NCBI GenBank assembly: GCA_015655375.1
Contig: JAATFD010000012.1
Location: 1 to 64,000, forward strand
DNA from: Actinomycetales bacterium
GTDB lineage: Bacteria; Actinomycetota; Actinomycetes; Actinomycetales; Actinomycetaceae
DNA: 64,000 nucleotides
Direction: 5' to 3'
The notes under the pieces were generated by a model. It did no database searches, was not told where the DNA came from, and saw nothing but the letters and a program-made list of their open reading frames with translations. Below are positions 33,632 through 42,878 of the stretch, one piece after another (the stretch's first letter is position 1; each line of letters starts with the position of its first letter). The position numbers and the translations under genes are program-made.

Positions 33632-34576
33632 TCACGTGCGGGCATGCTCGGCCGCCACGAGCGCCGTGAGGATCCGCGCCAGTTCGTCGGGAGCATCCTC
33701 CTGGATGTTGTGTCCGGTCTCCGTCCACGTCACGGTCGAGGCCGGGGAGACCGCGCGGAGCCGATCGATATCGCGAGGGCTCACAAGCCCCCGACGCCCT
33801 GCGACCACGTCGATCCCTCCGGTGATCGATGCCAGCGCCTGCCACTGCGCCTCGGGATCATGCAGCCCGAGTGCCGACGGCCCAAGCGTGGCCAGATGGT
33901 GGCGCCACTCGACACGGCCGTCGGGTCGGATCCGCGTGTTGAACACAACGCTCCGGCGCACCGACTCCTCACGATCGCCGCCAAGCCCGAAGGCCAGGGC
34001 CCGCTCGACGATGTCCTCCCGGCTCGAGAACACTGCCGGGCCCGCGAGGAAGCTCTCGACAGCCGAGGTCGCCGACGGCTCCAGCGGAAGGATGTCGAGC
34101 AGGATCAATCGCTCGATGTCGTCACGATGCGCCGCCAGCTCGATCCCGGTCAGTCCCCCCAACGAATGCCCGACGAGGACGAAGGGCGCCAACAGCACGC
34201 CCCGGCTCACGGCCCGATCGATGACGGAAGCGAGTCGGCGTGCCAGGGTCGCCGGCGAGTAGTCCCCATCCTGCCACCACGTCGAGCGGCCGTGACCCGG
34301 CAGGTCGACCGCGAGCGCCGGAACACCCCAGTTGACGAGCGTGGCATCCCAGGTGTGGGCGTTGAGCGCCGCCCCGTGGAGCAGGAGGACACGAGCGGGC
34401 CTCGACCAGACCAATGTGGAGACCACGCCCGAACGGTGCACGCCTTCGCGCATACCCTCGTCACGGATCGGGAACTCCGTCCTCGTCACGCTCGGCGGCC
34501 GGTCACCCAGACCCCAGTCCCGGGCCTCGGCGGCAATCGCCGAGAACTCATTGATATCGTCATCCATGGGACCCAT
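33632..34576 (-). CDS. Alpha/beta-fold hydrolase
   Basis: A 314-residue protein if ATG 34576 is used; the frame also offers ATG 34567 and GTG 34645, none with a good ribosome site. The oxyanion loop is LLLHGAALNAHTWD, the nucleophile elbow is GHSLGG (Ser near residue 140), and the catalytic His is in TETGHNIQEDAP. AVDLPGHGRS is another fold marker. The substrate is not predictable. It is divergent from the metY-led operon. Confidence 0.85.
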   Translation of the reverse strand: MGPMDDDINEFSAIAAEARDWGLGDRPPSVTRTEFPIRDEGMREGVHRSGVVSTLVWSRPARVLLLHGAALNAHTWDATLVNWGVPALAVDLPGHGRSTWWQDGDYSPATLARRLASVIDRAVSRGVLLAPFVLVGHSLGGLTGIELAAHRDDIERLILLDILPLEPSATSAVESFLAGPAVFSSREDIVERALAFGLGGDREESVRRSVVFNTRIRPDGRVEWRHHLATLGPSALGLHDPEAQWQALASITGGIDVVAGRRGLVSPRDIDRLRAVSPASTVTWTETGHNIQEDAPDELARILTALVAAEHART

Positions 34577-34795
34577 GGTCGTCACGAACGCCGTCCCGGC
34601 CCGGCCGGTGTGCACGGGCCGAGAAATTGTTTCACAGAGGTCCACGCTTCAGATGAGGCGGATCGAGCGACCCGGAACGGGATTCACTGAAAGCCCAGAA
34701 CCTCCCACCCCGGAGAGGAGCGCGGAATGCTTGTTCGTCCCTTTGCCCGATGTTGGTGGACCACGCTTCACAGCAATTGAGAAGAAAGGGTCATC

Positions 34796-36151
34796 ATGAC
34801 CACACCCCCGAGTCTTCCCCGCAGCAACTTCGACTGGGGATTCTCGACCGCCCAAGTGCATGCGGGGCAGGTTCCCGATCCGTCGACGGGAGCGTGCGCC
34901 CTCCCGATCTTCCAGACGGCCTCCTATGTGCAGCCCGATGCGTACACCGCAGCCGAGCGCTTTGCCGGGCGGGCTCCTGGATACACCTATGCCCGGGTGA
35001 ACAACCCGACCGTCGATGCCGTCGAGGAACGGATCGCGGCCTTGGAACACGGGGTCGCCGGAATCCTGCTCGCATCGGGCCAGGCGGCCGTGTCGTCGAC
35101 GATCATGACCTTGGCGGACGCGGGGGATCACGTCGTCGCAAGTTCCAGCCTGTATGGCGGGACCCGCACGCTTCTGGCCCACAATCTCTCCCGCAAGGGA
35201 ATCTCGACCACATTCGTCAGCGATCCCTCCGACCTCGCGTCCTGGGAGGCCGCGATCACCCCCCGGACCCGGTTGGTGTTCGGGGAGTCCTTGCCCAATC
35301 CGAAGGGCGACGTCCTCGACATCGAAGAGATCGCCGCGATCGCTCATCGCCAGGGTCTCCCCCTGGTCGTCGACAACACGGTGGCCACTCCCTATCTGAT
35401 CCGCCCCATCGAGTGGGGAGCCGACATCGTCGTGCATTCGGCGACGAAATACCTGTCCGGGCACGGGACCGTGATCGCGGGGGCGGTCGTCGACTCGGGG
35501 AGATTCGACTACACCGCCGACCCACGACGCTGGCCCGGCTTCAACTCTCCGGTCCCCGGCTACGACGGCCTCGTCCTCGCCCGCGATTACGGACCCGAGG
35601 GGGCGTATGGGACTCCGGGGGTCAACCTGTCCTTCGCGCTCAAGCTCCGCCTCGAACAGCTCCACGACCTCGGGGCCTCCCTCTCCCCGTTCAACGCCTT
35701 CCTCGTCGCGCAAGGCCTTGAGACCCTCTCGCTGCGGATGGAGCGCCATGTCGCCAACGCGCAGGCACTCGCGACGTGGCTGGCCGCCCGCCCCGACGTC
35801 GCCCACGTCGACTACGCGGGGCTGCCGGATTCCCCGTACCACGCCCTCGCCGAGAAGTACTCCGGGCACGGGGCGGGCGCGATCATCGCCTTCGATCTGC
35901 CCGGTGGGCGCGAAGCGGGGATGGACTTCGTCTCCGCACTGACGTTGCACTCCCAGGTCGCCAACATCGGCGACGTGCGGTCACTGGCAGTCCATCCCGC
36001 CTCAACGACCCACGGCCAGATCAGCCCCGCCGAGCAGAATCAGGCCGGCATTCGCCCGGGCACGGTCCGCCTGTCGGTAGGAATCGAGGATCTGCCGGAC
36101 CTGATCGCGGATCTGGAGCGAGGCTTCGCCGCCGTGGGAGCCCCGGCGTGA
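34796..36151 (+). CDS. metY: O-acetylhomoserine sulfhydrylase (O-acetylhomoserine aminocarboxypropyltransferase)
   Basis: A 451-residue PLP enzyme that uses sulfide, or methanethiol, and O-acetylhomoserine to make homocysteine or methionine. Motifs: FSTAQVHAGQVPDPSTGACALPIFQTASY, GYTYARVNNPTVDAVEERIAALE, PLVVDNTVATPYLIRPIEWGADIVVHSATKYLSGHGT (PLP Lys in the SATKY motif) and VANIGDVRSLAVHPASTTHGQ. The length and the sequence around VQPDAYTAAERFAGR are those of MetY rather than MetB. It is followed, with a GTGA overlap, by an S58 peptidase gene. Confidence 0.94.
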   Translation: MTTPPSLPRSNFDWGFSTAQVHAGQVPDPSTGACALPIFQTASYVQPDAYTAAERFAGRAPGYTYARVNNPTVDAVEERIAALEHGVAGILLASGQAAVSSTIMTLADAGDHVVASSSLYGGTRTLLAHNLSRKGISTTFVSDPSDLASWEAAITPRTRLVFGESLPNPKGDVLDIEEIAAIAHRQGLPLVVDNTVATPYLIRPIEWGADIVVHSATKYLSGHGTVIAGAVVDSGRFDYTADPRRWPGFNSPVPGYDGLVLARDYGPEGAYGTPGVNLSFALKLRLEQLHDLGASLSPFNAFLVAQGLETLSLRMERHVANAQALATWLAARPDVAHVDYAGLPDSPYHALAEKYSGHGAGAIIAFDLPGGREAGMDFVSALTLHSQVANIGDVRSLAVHPASTTHGQISPAEQNQAGIRPGTVRLSVGIEDLPDLIADLERGFAAVGAPA

Positions 36152-37092
36152 GCGCCGGCTCGATCACCGACGTCCCCGGAATCCACGTCGGTCATGCCTC
36201 CCGTCTCGGGGACGGCTACCGCACGGGGGTGAGCGTCATCGTTCCTCCACCGGGGACCCTGGCGGCCGTTGACGTGCGTGGCGGCGCCCCCTGCACGATC
36301 CAGACCGATGCCCTGCGTGGCGGCGCGGTGGGCGCCCATCCCCAGGCGATCCTCTTCACCGGCGGGTCCGGGCTCGGCCTCGCCTCGGTCGCCGGAGTCC
36401 ATCGGTGGTGTGTGGAACAGGGACTCGGCTTCCCGATCGGTCCCGCCACCGACCAGATCGTCCCGGTCGTCGCCGGGGCCGCGATCTTCGACCTCGGCCG
36501 TGGCGGGCGTCTGGATGCCGTGCCCGACGCAGACCTCGCCCACACGGCCGCCACCGACTCGCAGGGCCCTGAGGGTGTGCTGCCCCGACGCGGCCCCATC
36601 GGGGCGGGGACGGGCGCCCTCGTCGATGACGAACGAGGTCGGGGTGGCGTCGGAGGAGCGTCTCTCACACTCGACCTCGACGGGGTCGAGGCCGTGATCG
36701 GCGCGCTGGCGGTCGTCAACGCCTACGGCCGACCAGACGTTCCCTCTGCGCCCTATGACGGCCCCAGGATCGACGACGCACTGGCCAACACGACCCTCAT
36801 CGCCCTGGCGACCTCCGCGTCCGTCGAGCGCGCACTGCTCGAGCGCCTCGCCGTCCTCGCCCACGACGGGCTGGCCCGCGCGATCTCCCCGGTGCACACC
36901 CTGGCCGACGGGGATGTCGTCTTCGCCCTGTCGACGGGTGCGGTCCCACTGCCTCCGGAGGGGCATGGATTCGCCGATCTGAGACGCTGGCGCCGTGCCC
37001 AGATGGCTCTGCAGGAGGCAGCGGCCACGGTGAGTGCCGAGGCCGTTCGCGACGCCGTGCGCGCGAGCGTCGAAGCTGAATCCGCGCAGTGA
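36148..37092 (+). CDS. P1/S58-family (DmpA/NylC-like) autocatalytic hydrolase
   Basis: A 314-residue protein starting at GTG 36148, overlapping the metY stop. TDVPGIHVGHA and GGAPCTIQTDALRGGAVGAHPQAILFTGGSGLGLA are family blocks. The N214-T215 pair in DALANTTLIALATSA is the predicted self-cleavage site that frees an N-terminal Thr nucleophile, as in the nylon-oligomer hydrolase NylC. Members include L-aminopeptidase/D-esterases and amide hydrolases, mostly without known physiological substrates. Coupling to metY suggests a role in releasing a methionine- or homoserine-related compound, by inference. Confidence 0.85.
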   Translation: MSAGSITDVPGIHVGHASRLGDGYRTGVSVIVPPPGTLAAVDVRGGAPCTIQTDALRGGAVGAHPQAILFTGGSGLGLASVAGVHRWCVEQGLGFPIGPATDQIVPVVAGAAIFDLGRGGRLDAVPDADLAHTAATDSQGPEGVLPRRGPIGAGTGALVDDERGRGGVGGASLTLDLDGVEAVIGALAVVNAYGRPDVPSAPYDGPRIDDALANTTLIALATSASVERALLERLAVLAHDGLARAISPVHTLADGDVVFALSTGAVPLPPEGHGFADLRRWRRAQMALQEAAATVSAEAVRDAVRASVEAESAQ

Positions 37093-37151
37093 GTGGGCCG
37101 ACCAACACGCAGGAATTCATCACAGCGCAATTGCCTCGCGAGGCTTGCACA

Positions 37152-38987
37152 ATGGGCGTCATGGATCTTCGCCCATTGCCGTCCTCACGTTCGGTTCTCG
37201 ATCAGCACGGCGGTGACGATCTGACTCCGGCCGCCCTCGTCTCCGGCGAGATCGCAGCCGCCGACGCTCCACATCCGCTGTCGGTCGTCGACATGTTCAG
37301 CATCGGGATCGGTCCGTCCTCGTCGCATACGGTCGGCCCGATGCGCGCCGGTCTCGCCTTCGCGACCGAGCTGGCCGCGTTACCACGCACGACCAGCCCG
37401 GAACTCACCCGCCTCACGGTCGACCTCCTCGGATCCCTGGGCGCGACCGGACGCGGACACAACACGGACCGCGCGGTGCTGCTGGGCCTGAGTGGCCACT
37501 CCCCGGAGTCCGTCTCGATCGAGGTCGTCGAGTCCACCCTGCCGACCCTGGCCCGCACCGGCGTGCTGCCGCTGGCCGGAGGATTGTCGGTCCCCTTCGG
37601 CCTCGACTCGGACATCCGTTTCCTCCCGCGGATCCGTCTGCCCTACCACGTCAATGCGCTGACCATCACCGCCTGGGGTCCCTCCGGCTCCACAGTGAAC
37701 GACGAGGCCGGGGTCACAGTCCCTGACGACGTCACCGCCCAACCACTCCTGCGGCGCACCTATTACTCGATCGGAGGCGGATTCGTCATGGCCCAGACCA
37801 ACGACGACCCCTCACATCCCGAGGTCGCCTCCCTGGCGACGTCGGGCGCCGCCCGGGCGATGAACCTGCCAGCTCCCCACCCCTTCGCGACCAGCGCCGA
37901 ACTGCTCGTTCAGTGCGCGCGCGAGGGCCTCAGCATCGCGCAGATCGTGCGGGCGAACGAGGAATCGGCGAGGCCCGCCGCCGAGGTCGATGGCCATATG
38001 GATCGAATTTCCGACGCGATGTTCGGCTGCGTCGACGCTGGTGTCCGGGCAGGCGGGATCCTCCCCGGAGGACTTGACGTACCCCGGCGCGCGCACACCC
38101 TGGCTCTCAAACTCATCGAGCGCTCAGGGGAGCGTTCCGGCGGACGGACCACAGGCAGCGAGGGCGATCCAGCGTCCCCCCACGCGTGGACCTCCACTCC
38201 CGACGACCCGATGCGCGCGATGGATTGGGTCAACCTCTTTGCCCTCGCCGTCAACGAGGAGAACGCCGCCGGGCACCGCATCGTCACGGCGCCGACGAAC
38301 GGGGCCGCGGGTGTCGTGCCTGCCGTCCTCGGCTATCTCGTCTCCTACTGTCCCGAGGCCGGGGCCGCGATCGGGTCGTCTCCCGCCAACGCGGTGTTAG
38401 CGGTCAGCGCCTCCACGGACCCCCGGGACGGTGAGGGCCTCGCCCCGCTCTTCCCGTTCCATCTGGCCGATGAGCACCACAGTGACCCCGACGACGGCGC
38501 CAGAATCCCCGAGTCCGTGGACCAGCGATCGATCGCCTCCCGTCGACGCGCAGCCATCTATGATTTCCTGCTCGCGGCCACGGCGATCGGCGGGTTGATC
38601 AAGACGAATGCCTCGATCGCGGGAGCGGAGGTCGGCTGTCAGGGCGAGGTCGGGTCAGCCTCGGCGATGGCAGCCGCGGGCCTCGCCCAAGCGCTCGGGG
38701 GCACCCCTCAACAGGTGGAGAACGCCGCCGAGATCGCCATGGAGCACTCGCTCGGGCTGACGTGCGATCCAGTGGGTGGCCTCGTCCAGATCCCGTGCAT
38801 CGAGCGCAACGCGATCGCGGCGGTGAAGGCAATCAACGCGGCACGCATGGCCCTGTGGGGCGACGGACGGCACACCGTGTCACTGGACGCCGTCATCGAG
38901 ACGATGCGTCAGACCGGCAATGACATGCTTTCGAAGTACAAGGAGACCTCGGCCGGCGGCCTCGCCGTCAACGTCGTGGAGTGTTGA
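37152..38987 (+). CDS. sdaA: L-serine ammonia-lyase, iron-sulphur-dependent, single chain
   Basis: A 611-residue protein converting L-serine to pyruvate and ammonia. ATG 37152 is preferred for its GAGG eight bases upstream; GTG 37089 (GTGA overlap with the previous gene) and ATG 37161 are alternatives. The beta domain opens with [23 protein letters not shown] and the alpha domain holds C496, C538 and C549. Their spacing of 42 and 11 is exactly that of the 4Fe-4S ligands in Legionella SdaA. It is about 150 residues longer than usual because of two loops, roughly 310-350 ([13 protein letters not shown]) and 425-465 ([16 protein letters not shown]). Confidence 0.94.
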   Translation: MGVMDLRPLPSSRSVLDQHGGDDLTPAALVSGEIAAADAPHPLSVVDMFSIGIGPSSSHTVGPMRAGLAFATELAALPRTTSPELTRLTVDLLGSLGATGRGHNTDRAVLLGLSGHSPESVSIEVVESTLPTLARTGVLPLAGGLSVPFGLDSDIRFLPRIRLPYHVNALTITAWGPSGSTVNDEAGVTVPDDVTAQPLLRRTYYSIGGGFVMAQTNDDPSHPEVASLATSGAARAMNLPAPHPFATSAELLVQCAREGLSIAQIVRANEESARPAAEVDGHMDRISDAMFGCVDAGVRAGGILPGGLDVPRRAHTLALKLIERSGERSGGRTTGSEGDPASPHAWTSTPDDPMRAMDWVNLFALAVNEENAAGHRIVTAPTNGAAGVVPAVLGYLVSYCPEAGAAIGSSPANAVLAVSASTDPRDGEGLAPLFPFHLADEHHSDPDDGARIPESVDQRSIASRRRAAIYDFLLAATAIGGLIKTNASIAGAEVGCQGEVGSASAMAAAGLAQALGGTPQQVENAAEIAMEHSLGLTCDPVGGLVQIPCIERNAIAAVKAINAARMALWGDGRHTVSLDAVIETMRQTGNDMLSKYKETSAGGLAVNVVEC

Positions 38988-39059
38988 GAGCAGGACACTC
39001 TCACGTGGCATCTTCCGACCGTGCCCGGCGGGCCTCCGCGACGATCGTGCGCCCGGCTG

Positions 39060-39446
39060 TCATACCCAGATGATGAAACCGATGATGGCCTCGAGCGCTG
39101 CCGCGATGAGCAGAGGAACATTGACTTTGCCCAGCATCGACTTCTGTCCGGCGCGCACGTGAACGGTGATTGCGCCGATCTGGACGATGACGAGGCCGAT
39201 GGCGGCGATCGGGGCAAGGACCGGCGCAATGTGCGTCACGGGAGGAAGGACCAACCCGAGAACTCCGGCAATCTCCAAGACTCCGAGGGTCCTGATACCC
39301 GCCGGGGAGACGTCCTTCGCCCAGCCCATCCCCGATGCGACGTAGTCATCCTTCTTCTTCGAGACCTTCGCCCATCCACCTGCCAGGTAGATGAAGGCCA
39401 GGTAGGCGGCGAGCACCCAATAGATGATTGTCAGCGCGATATTCAT
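39060..39446 (-). CDS. DoxX-like membrane protein
   Basis: A 128-residue protein with four hydrophobic helices: IYWVLAAYLAFIYLAGG, RTLGVLEIAGVLGLVL, VLAPIAAIGLVIVQIGAI and LLIAAALEAIIGFII. A GGWAKVSKKKDDYVASGMGWAKDVSP loop after helix 1 and the GVLEIAG motif are typical of DoxX-like family proteins. Roles proposed for DoxX proteins are in redox stress and thiol homeostasis. Its promoter appears to be in the 516-base gap shared with the nrd operon. Confidence 0.8.
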   Translation of the reverse strand: MNIALTIIYWVLAAYLAFIYLAGGWAKVSKKKDDYVASGMGWAKDVSPAGIRTLGVLEIAGVLGLVLPPVTHIAPVLAPIAAIGLVIVQIGAITVHVRAGQKSMLGKVNVPLLIAAALEAIIGFIIWV

Positions 39447-39500
39447 GAGATGGCTCCTTGCGTGTGCGACAGGAACGGTGCACCTGTTGCGTGAATCATG

Positions 39501-39529
39501 ACAGTAGTCAGAACTAATTGATTATGCAA
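39501..39529 (-). promoter_or_regulatory. Candidate sigma-70 type promoter for the DoxX gene
   Basis: On the minus strand, TTGCAT (complement of 39524-39529) and TACTGT (complement of 39501-39506) are separated by exactly 17 bases, and the patch is conspicuously AT-rich. Transcription would begin near 39494, about 48 bases before the start codon. Confidence 0.45.
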
Positions 39530-39617
39530 CAAAAATTCATTCCGACACAGCTCCACGTCTGCCCGACACGCCGACACGCCGACCGTCGCTGCCAGTTTCG
39601 TGAGCGCGGACGGCGCG

Positions 39618-39805
39618 TCGTCCACAGGGCGCGTGCCGCCATCGACGTGGCATGAGCGCGCCCATCCACTCCCATTTCCTACCGTCCGGTCACACTTGTC
39701 GGCGCGCCATCCTGCGGGAGACGCCCGTGACGAGGAAGATGTTTTCCGAGGGGTCGTCGGCGTCTTTCCACAGCCCGTCCACAGAGCTTCGCGCGACCGT
39801 CCACA
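39618..39805 (+). promoter_or_regulatory. Cluster of four DnaA-box-like motifs upstream of nrdHIE
   Basis: Four 9-mers with the core TCCACA lie on one strand: TCGTCCACA (39618-39626), CTTTCCACA (39764-39772), CCGTCCACA (39775-39783) and CCGTCCACA (39797-39805). The actinobacterial DnaA box is TTGTCCACA; matches are 8/9, 7/9, 7/9 and 7/9. DnaA regulates nrd genes in E. coli. The remaining bases of this gap show no gene. Confidence 0.4.
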
Positions 39806-39828
39806 GGACGCACTTCATTCGACCGCCG

Positions 39829-39876
39829 CCACAACCCCTAGTGGTCCATGGCGGCGACAGACACCAGGTGTAGTGT
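39829..39876. promoter_or_regulatory. Paired NrdR operator boxes
   Basis: Two 16-bp sites, 39829-39844 (CCACAACCCCTAGTGG) and 39861-39876 (ACACCAGGTGTAGTGT), match the published NrdR consensus acaCwAtATaTwGtgt at about 10 and 12 positions, mostly in the outer arms. Their starts are 32 bases apart, three helical turns, the standard spacing for a double NrdR site. They lie about 90-130 bases before nrdH, where NrdR would repress the operon when dATP is high. Confidence 0.75.
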
Positions 39877-39962
39877 TGGGAGTATTCCGGCGGCGGAGCA
39901 TTCCTCCCGGAAACGACAGGATCTCAGCGCTTATGCGAAGCCATGCGAGAAGGAGCATCCCC

Positions 39963-40220
39963 ATGACGATCACCGTCTACTCCAAGCCGATGTGCGTCCA
40001 GTGCAATGCCACCTATCGCGCGCTCGACAAACAGGGCCTCGACTACGAATCGATCGACGTCACGCAGGACTCGAGCGCGCTCGAGTTCATCAAGGGCCTC
40101 GGCTACCAGCAGGCACCGGTCATCATCGCCGGTGACGATCACTGGAGCGGCTATCGTCCCGACCGCATCAAGGCTGCCGCCGCGGCCGTCAAGTCGAGCC
40201 TCAGCGTCGCTCAGGCCTGA
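39963..40220 (+). CDS. nrdH: Glutaredoxin-like protein NrdH
   Basis: An 85-residue redoxin that donates electrons to the class Ib ribonucleotide reductase and is itself reduced by thioredoxin reductase. The start ATG 39963 has AGAAGGAGC ahead of it. The active-site CVQC (residues 11-14) is preceded by VYSKPM and followed by NATYRALDKQGLDYESIDV. The C-terminal motif WSGYRPDRI matches the WSGFRPDxI block unique to NrdH. It is the first gene of nrdHIE, under the paired NrdR boxes. Confidence 0.96.
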   Translation: MTITVYSKPMCVQCNATYRALDKQGLDYESIDVTQDSSALEFIKGLGYQQAPVIIAGDDHWSGYRPDRIKAAAAAVKSSLSVAQA

Positions 40221-40225
40221 GCCGA

Positions 40226-40259
40226 GTCCCGGTCGCCTCCGGGTGGCCGGGACATTTTT
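40226..40259 (+). terminator. Intrinsic terminator between nrdH and nrdI
   Basis: GTCCCGG (40226-40232) and CCGGGAC (40247-40253) form a GC-rich 7-bp stem around a 14-base loop that can pair further, followed at once by ATTTTT. This is a textbook rho-independent form inside the operon, five bases after the nrdH stop. It probably attenuates, giving more nrdH than nrdIE message. Confidence 0.6.
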
Positions 40260-40307
40260 CTCTCCACGCCCGGCAGCACCGCCGACCCTGAACGGAGGAC
40301 ACACCGA

Positions 40308-40724
40308 ATGGGCAACATCGTCTATTTCTCCTCCGTCACGGGCAACACCAAGCGATTCGTCGAGAAGCTCGGGTTCCCCGCCGAGCGGATCCCCCTGCGA
40401 CGCAGCGATCCGCCGTTGAGGGTCGATCACGACTACGTCCTCGTCGTCCCCACCTATGGTGGGGGCACCATCGGCGGCGCCGTTCCCAAGCAGGTCATCA
40501 CCTTCCTCAACGTGCCCGAGAACAGGTCCCACTGCCTCGGCGTCATCTCCGCGGGCAACACCAATTTTGGGGTTGCCTATTGCCTGGCTGGGGACATCAT
40601 CTCCGCCAAGCTGGACGTCCCCCACATGTACAGATTCGAGCTCCTCGGTACCCCCGAGGACGTCTCACGAGTTCACGAAGGACTGAGCGAATTTTGGTCG
40701 AGAACCTCACCGACACCGGCGTAG
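40308..40724 (+). CDS. nrdI: Class Ib ribonucleotide reductase assembly flavodoxin NrdI
   Basis: A 138-residue flavodoxin-like protein that supplies oxidant to form the dimanganese-tyrosyl radical cofactor of Nrd[14 protein letters not shown] is the FMN phosphate loop, VVPTYGGG the second FMN loop and [16 protein letters not shown] the third; all are NrdI-specific. It sits about 90 bases after nrdH and overlaps nrdE by 31 bases. Confidence 0.95.
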   Translation: MGNIVYFSSVTGNTKRFVEKLGFPAERIPLRRSDPPLRVDHDYVLVVPTYGGGTIGGAVPKQVITFLNVPENRSHCLGVISAGNTNFGVAYCLAGDIISAKLDVPHMYRFELLGTPEDVSRVHEGLSEFWSRTSPTPA

Positions 40725-42850
40725 AGACGGCCCCGAGCCCAGAGCTCGACTACCACTCACTCAATGCGCAACTCAACCTCTATGATGCCGACGGGAAGAT
40801 TCAGTTCGAGGCCGACCGCGAGGCCGCTCGGCAGTACTTCCTCCAGCACGTCAACCAGAACACGGTCTTCTTCCACGACATCGAGGAGAAACTCAAGTAT
40901 CTGGTGGACGAGGGCTACTACGAGGCCCCGGTCATCGATCAGTACGACTTCGCAGACGTCAAGGACCTGTACAAGCAGGCCTACGCCCACAAGTTCCGCT
41001 TCCCGACCTTCCTCGGTGCGTTCAAGTACTACACGAGCTACACGCTGAAGACCTTCGACGGCTCCCGTTACCTCGAGCGCTTCGAGGATCGCGTCGTCAT
41101 GGTCTCGATGTACCTGGGCAACGGCGACATCGAGCTGGCCCGCAAGCTCGTCGACGAGATCATGTCGGGCCGTTTCCAGCCAGCCACACCGACCTTCCTC
41201 AACGCGGGCAAGGCAGCGCGCGGCGAGCTCGTCAGCTGCTTCCTGCTGCGCGTTGAGGACAACATGGAGTCGATCGCCCGGGGCATCAACTCCGCCCTCC
41301 AGCTGTCCAAGCGTGGCGGCGGCGTGGCACTGTCCCTGACGAACCTGCGCGAGGCCGGCGCCCCGATCAAGCGGATCCAGAACCAGTCCTCCGGCGTCAT
41401 CCCCGTCATGAAGCTGCTCGAGGACTCCTTCTCGTACGCCAACCAGCTGGGTGCGCGCCAGGGAGCCGGAGCGGTCTACCTCAACGCTCACCACCCGGAC
41501 ATCCTGGCTTTTCTCGACACCAAGCGCGAGAACGCGGACGAGAAGATCCGCATCAAGACCCTCTCCCTGGGAATCGTCGTCCCCGACATCACCTTCGAGC
41601 TCGCCAAGCGCAACGAGGACATGTACCTCTTCAGCCCCTATGACGTCGAACGCGTCTATGGGGTTCCCTTCTCCGAGATCTCCGTGACCGAGAAGTACCG
41701 GGAGATGGTCGAGGACGGGCGGATTCACAAGAAGAAGATCAACGCCCGCAAGTTCTTCCAGACGATCTCCGAGATCCAGTTCGAGTCCGGCTACCCCTAC
41801 ATCGTCTTCGAGGACACGGTGAACCGGGCGAACCCGATCAAAGGTCGGATCACCATGTCGAACCTGTGCTCCGAGATCCTCCAGGTCTCTGCGCCCTCGA
41901 CCTTCAACGAGGACCTGTCCTACGCGAGCATCGGCAAGGACATCTCCTGCAACCTCGGCTCCCTCAACATCGCCAAGACGATGGACTCCCCGGACTTCTC
42001 GAGGACGATCGCCACCGCCGTGCGCGGGCTGACCGCCGTCTCAGACCTGTCGAACATCGAGGCCGTCCCCTCCATCGCCCGCGGCAACGCGATGAGTCAC
42101 GCGATCGGCCTAGGACAGATGAACCTCCACGGATACCTCGCTCGCGAGCATGTCCACTACGGCTCACCCGAGGCCCTCGACTTCGTCAACATGTACTTCC
42201 TGACGGTCGCGTACGAGGCCATCAAGGCCTCGAACGCCATCGCCCGCGAACGCAGCGAGGTCTTCTCCGGATTCGAGGACTCGACGTACGCAAGCGGGGA
42301 GTATTTCGACAAGTACATCGACGGCACGTGGGAGCCGACAACGGACAAGTGTCGCGAGCTGCTCGATCACTCGACGATCCACATCCCCACGGCGGACGAC
42401 TGGCGCGCGTTGGCCGCCGACGTCAAGCAGTACGGCATGTACAACCAGAACCTCCAGGCCGTCCCGCCCACGGGCTCGATCAGCTACATCAACGGCTCGA
42501 CCTCGTCGATCCACCCGATCGTCTCCAAGATCGAGATCCGCAAGGAGGGCAAGATCGGGCGCGTCTACTACCCGGCTCCCTACATGACCAACGACAACCT
42601 CGAGTACTACGAGGACGCCTATGAGATCGGCCCGGAGAAGATCATCGACACCTATGCCGTGGCCACCCAGCACGTCGACCAGGGCCTGTCGCTGACGCTC
42701 TTCTACCCCGACACCGTCACCACGCGTGATCTCAACAGGTCCTACATCTACGCGTGGCGCAAGGGCATCAAGACGCTGTATTACGTCCGCCTGCGTCAGA
42801 TGGCACTGGAAGGCACAGAGGTCGAGGGCTGCGTGTCCTGCATGCTGTGA
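40694..42850 (+). CDS. nrdE: Class Ib ribonucleoside-diphosphate reductase, alpha subunit
   Basis: A 718-residue catalytic subunit. The likely start is TTG 40694, with GAAGGA about 11 bases upstream, inside the nrdI 3' end; the frame is open further upstream but only inside nrd[29 protein letters not shown] is the NrdE-type N-terminus. [16 protein letters not shown] and SCNLGSLNI hold the redox cysteines, NLCSEILQ the thiyl Cys, [27 protein letters not shown] the radical-path and substrate loop, and EGCVSCML the C-terminal shuttle cysteines. There is no ATP-cone at the N-terminus, as expected for class Ib. Confidence 0.96.
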   Translation: MVENLTDTGVETAPSPELDYHSLNAQLNLYDADGKIQFEADREAARQYFLQHVNQNTVFFHDIEEKLKYLVDEGYYEAPVIDQYDFADVKDLYKQAYAHKFRFPTFLGAFKYYTSYTLKTFDGSRYLERFEDRVVMVSMYLGNGDIELARKLVDEIMSGRFQPATPTFLNAGKAARGELVSCFLLRVEDNMESIARGINSALQLSKRGGGVALSLTNLREAGAPIKRIQNQSSGVIPVMKLLEDSFSYANQLGARQGAGAVYLNAHHPDILAFLDTKRENADEKIRIKTLSLGIVVPDITFELAKRNEDMYLFSPYDVERVYGVPFSEISVTEKYREMVEDGRIHKKKINARKFFQTISEIQFESGYPYIVFEDTVNRANPIKGRITMSNLCSEILQVSAPSTFNEDLSYASIGKDISCNLGSLNIAKTMDSPDFSRTIATAVRGLTAVSDLSNIEAVPSIARGNAMSHAIGLGQMNLHGYLAREHVHYGSPEALDFVNMYFLTVAYEAIKASNAIARERSEVFSGFEDSTYASGEYFDKYIDGTWEPTTDKCRELLDHSTIHIPTADDWRALAADVKQYGMYNQNLQAVPPTGSISYINGSTSSIHPIVSKIEIRKEGKIGRVYYPAPYMTNDNLEYYEDAYEIGPEKIIDTYAVATQHVDQGLSLTLFYPDTVTTRDLNRSYIYAWRKGIKTLYYVRLRQMALEGTEVEGCVSCML

Positions 42851-42878
42851 CATACTCGGCCACGACGAAGGAGCCTCC

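Noticed and set aside
34646-34795. SAM-type riboswitch upstream of metY
   Set aside because: No GGCAACC core, paired stems or SAM-IV/SAM-I consensus could be recognised in this 150-base leader.
34649-35950. A 433-residue open frame on the minus strand
   Set aside because: It is antisense to metY, whose PLP motifs are complete.
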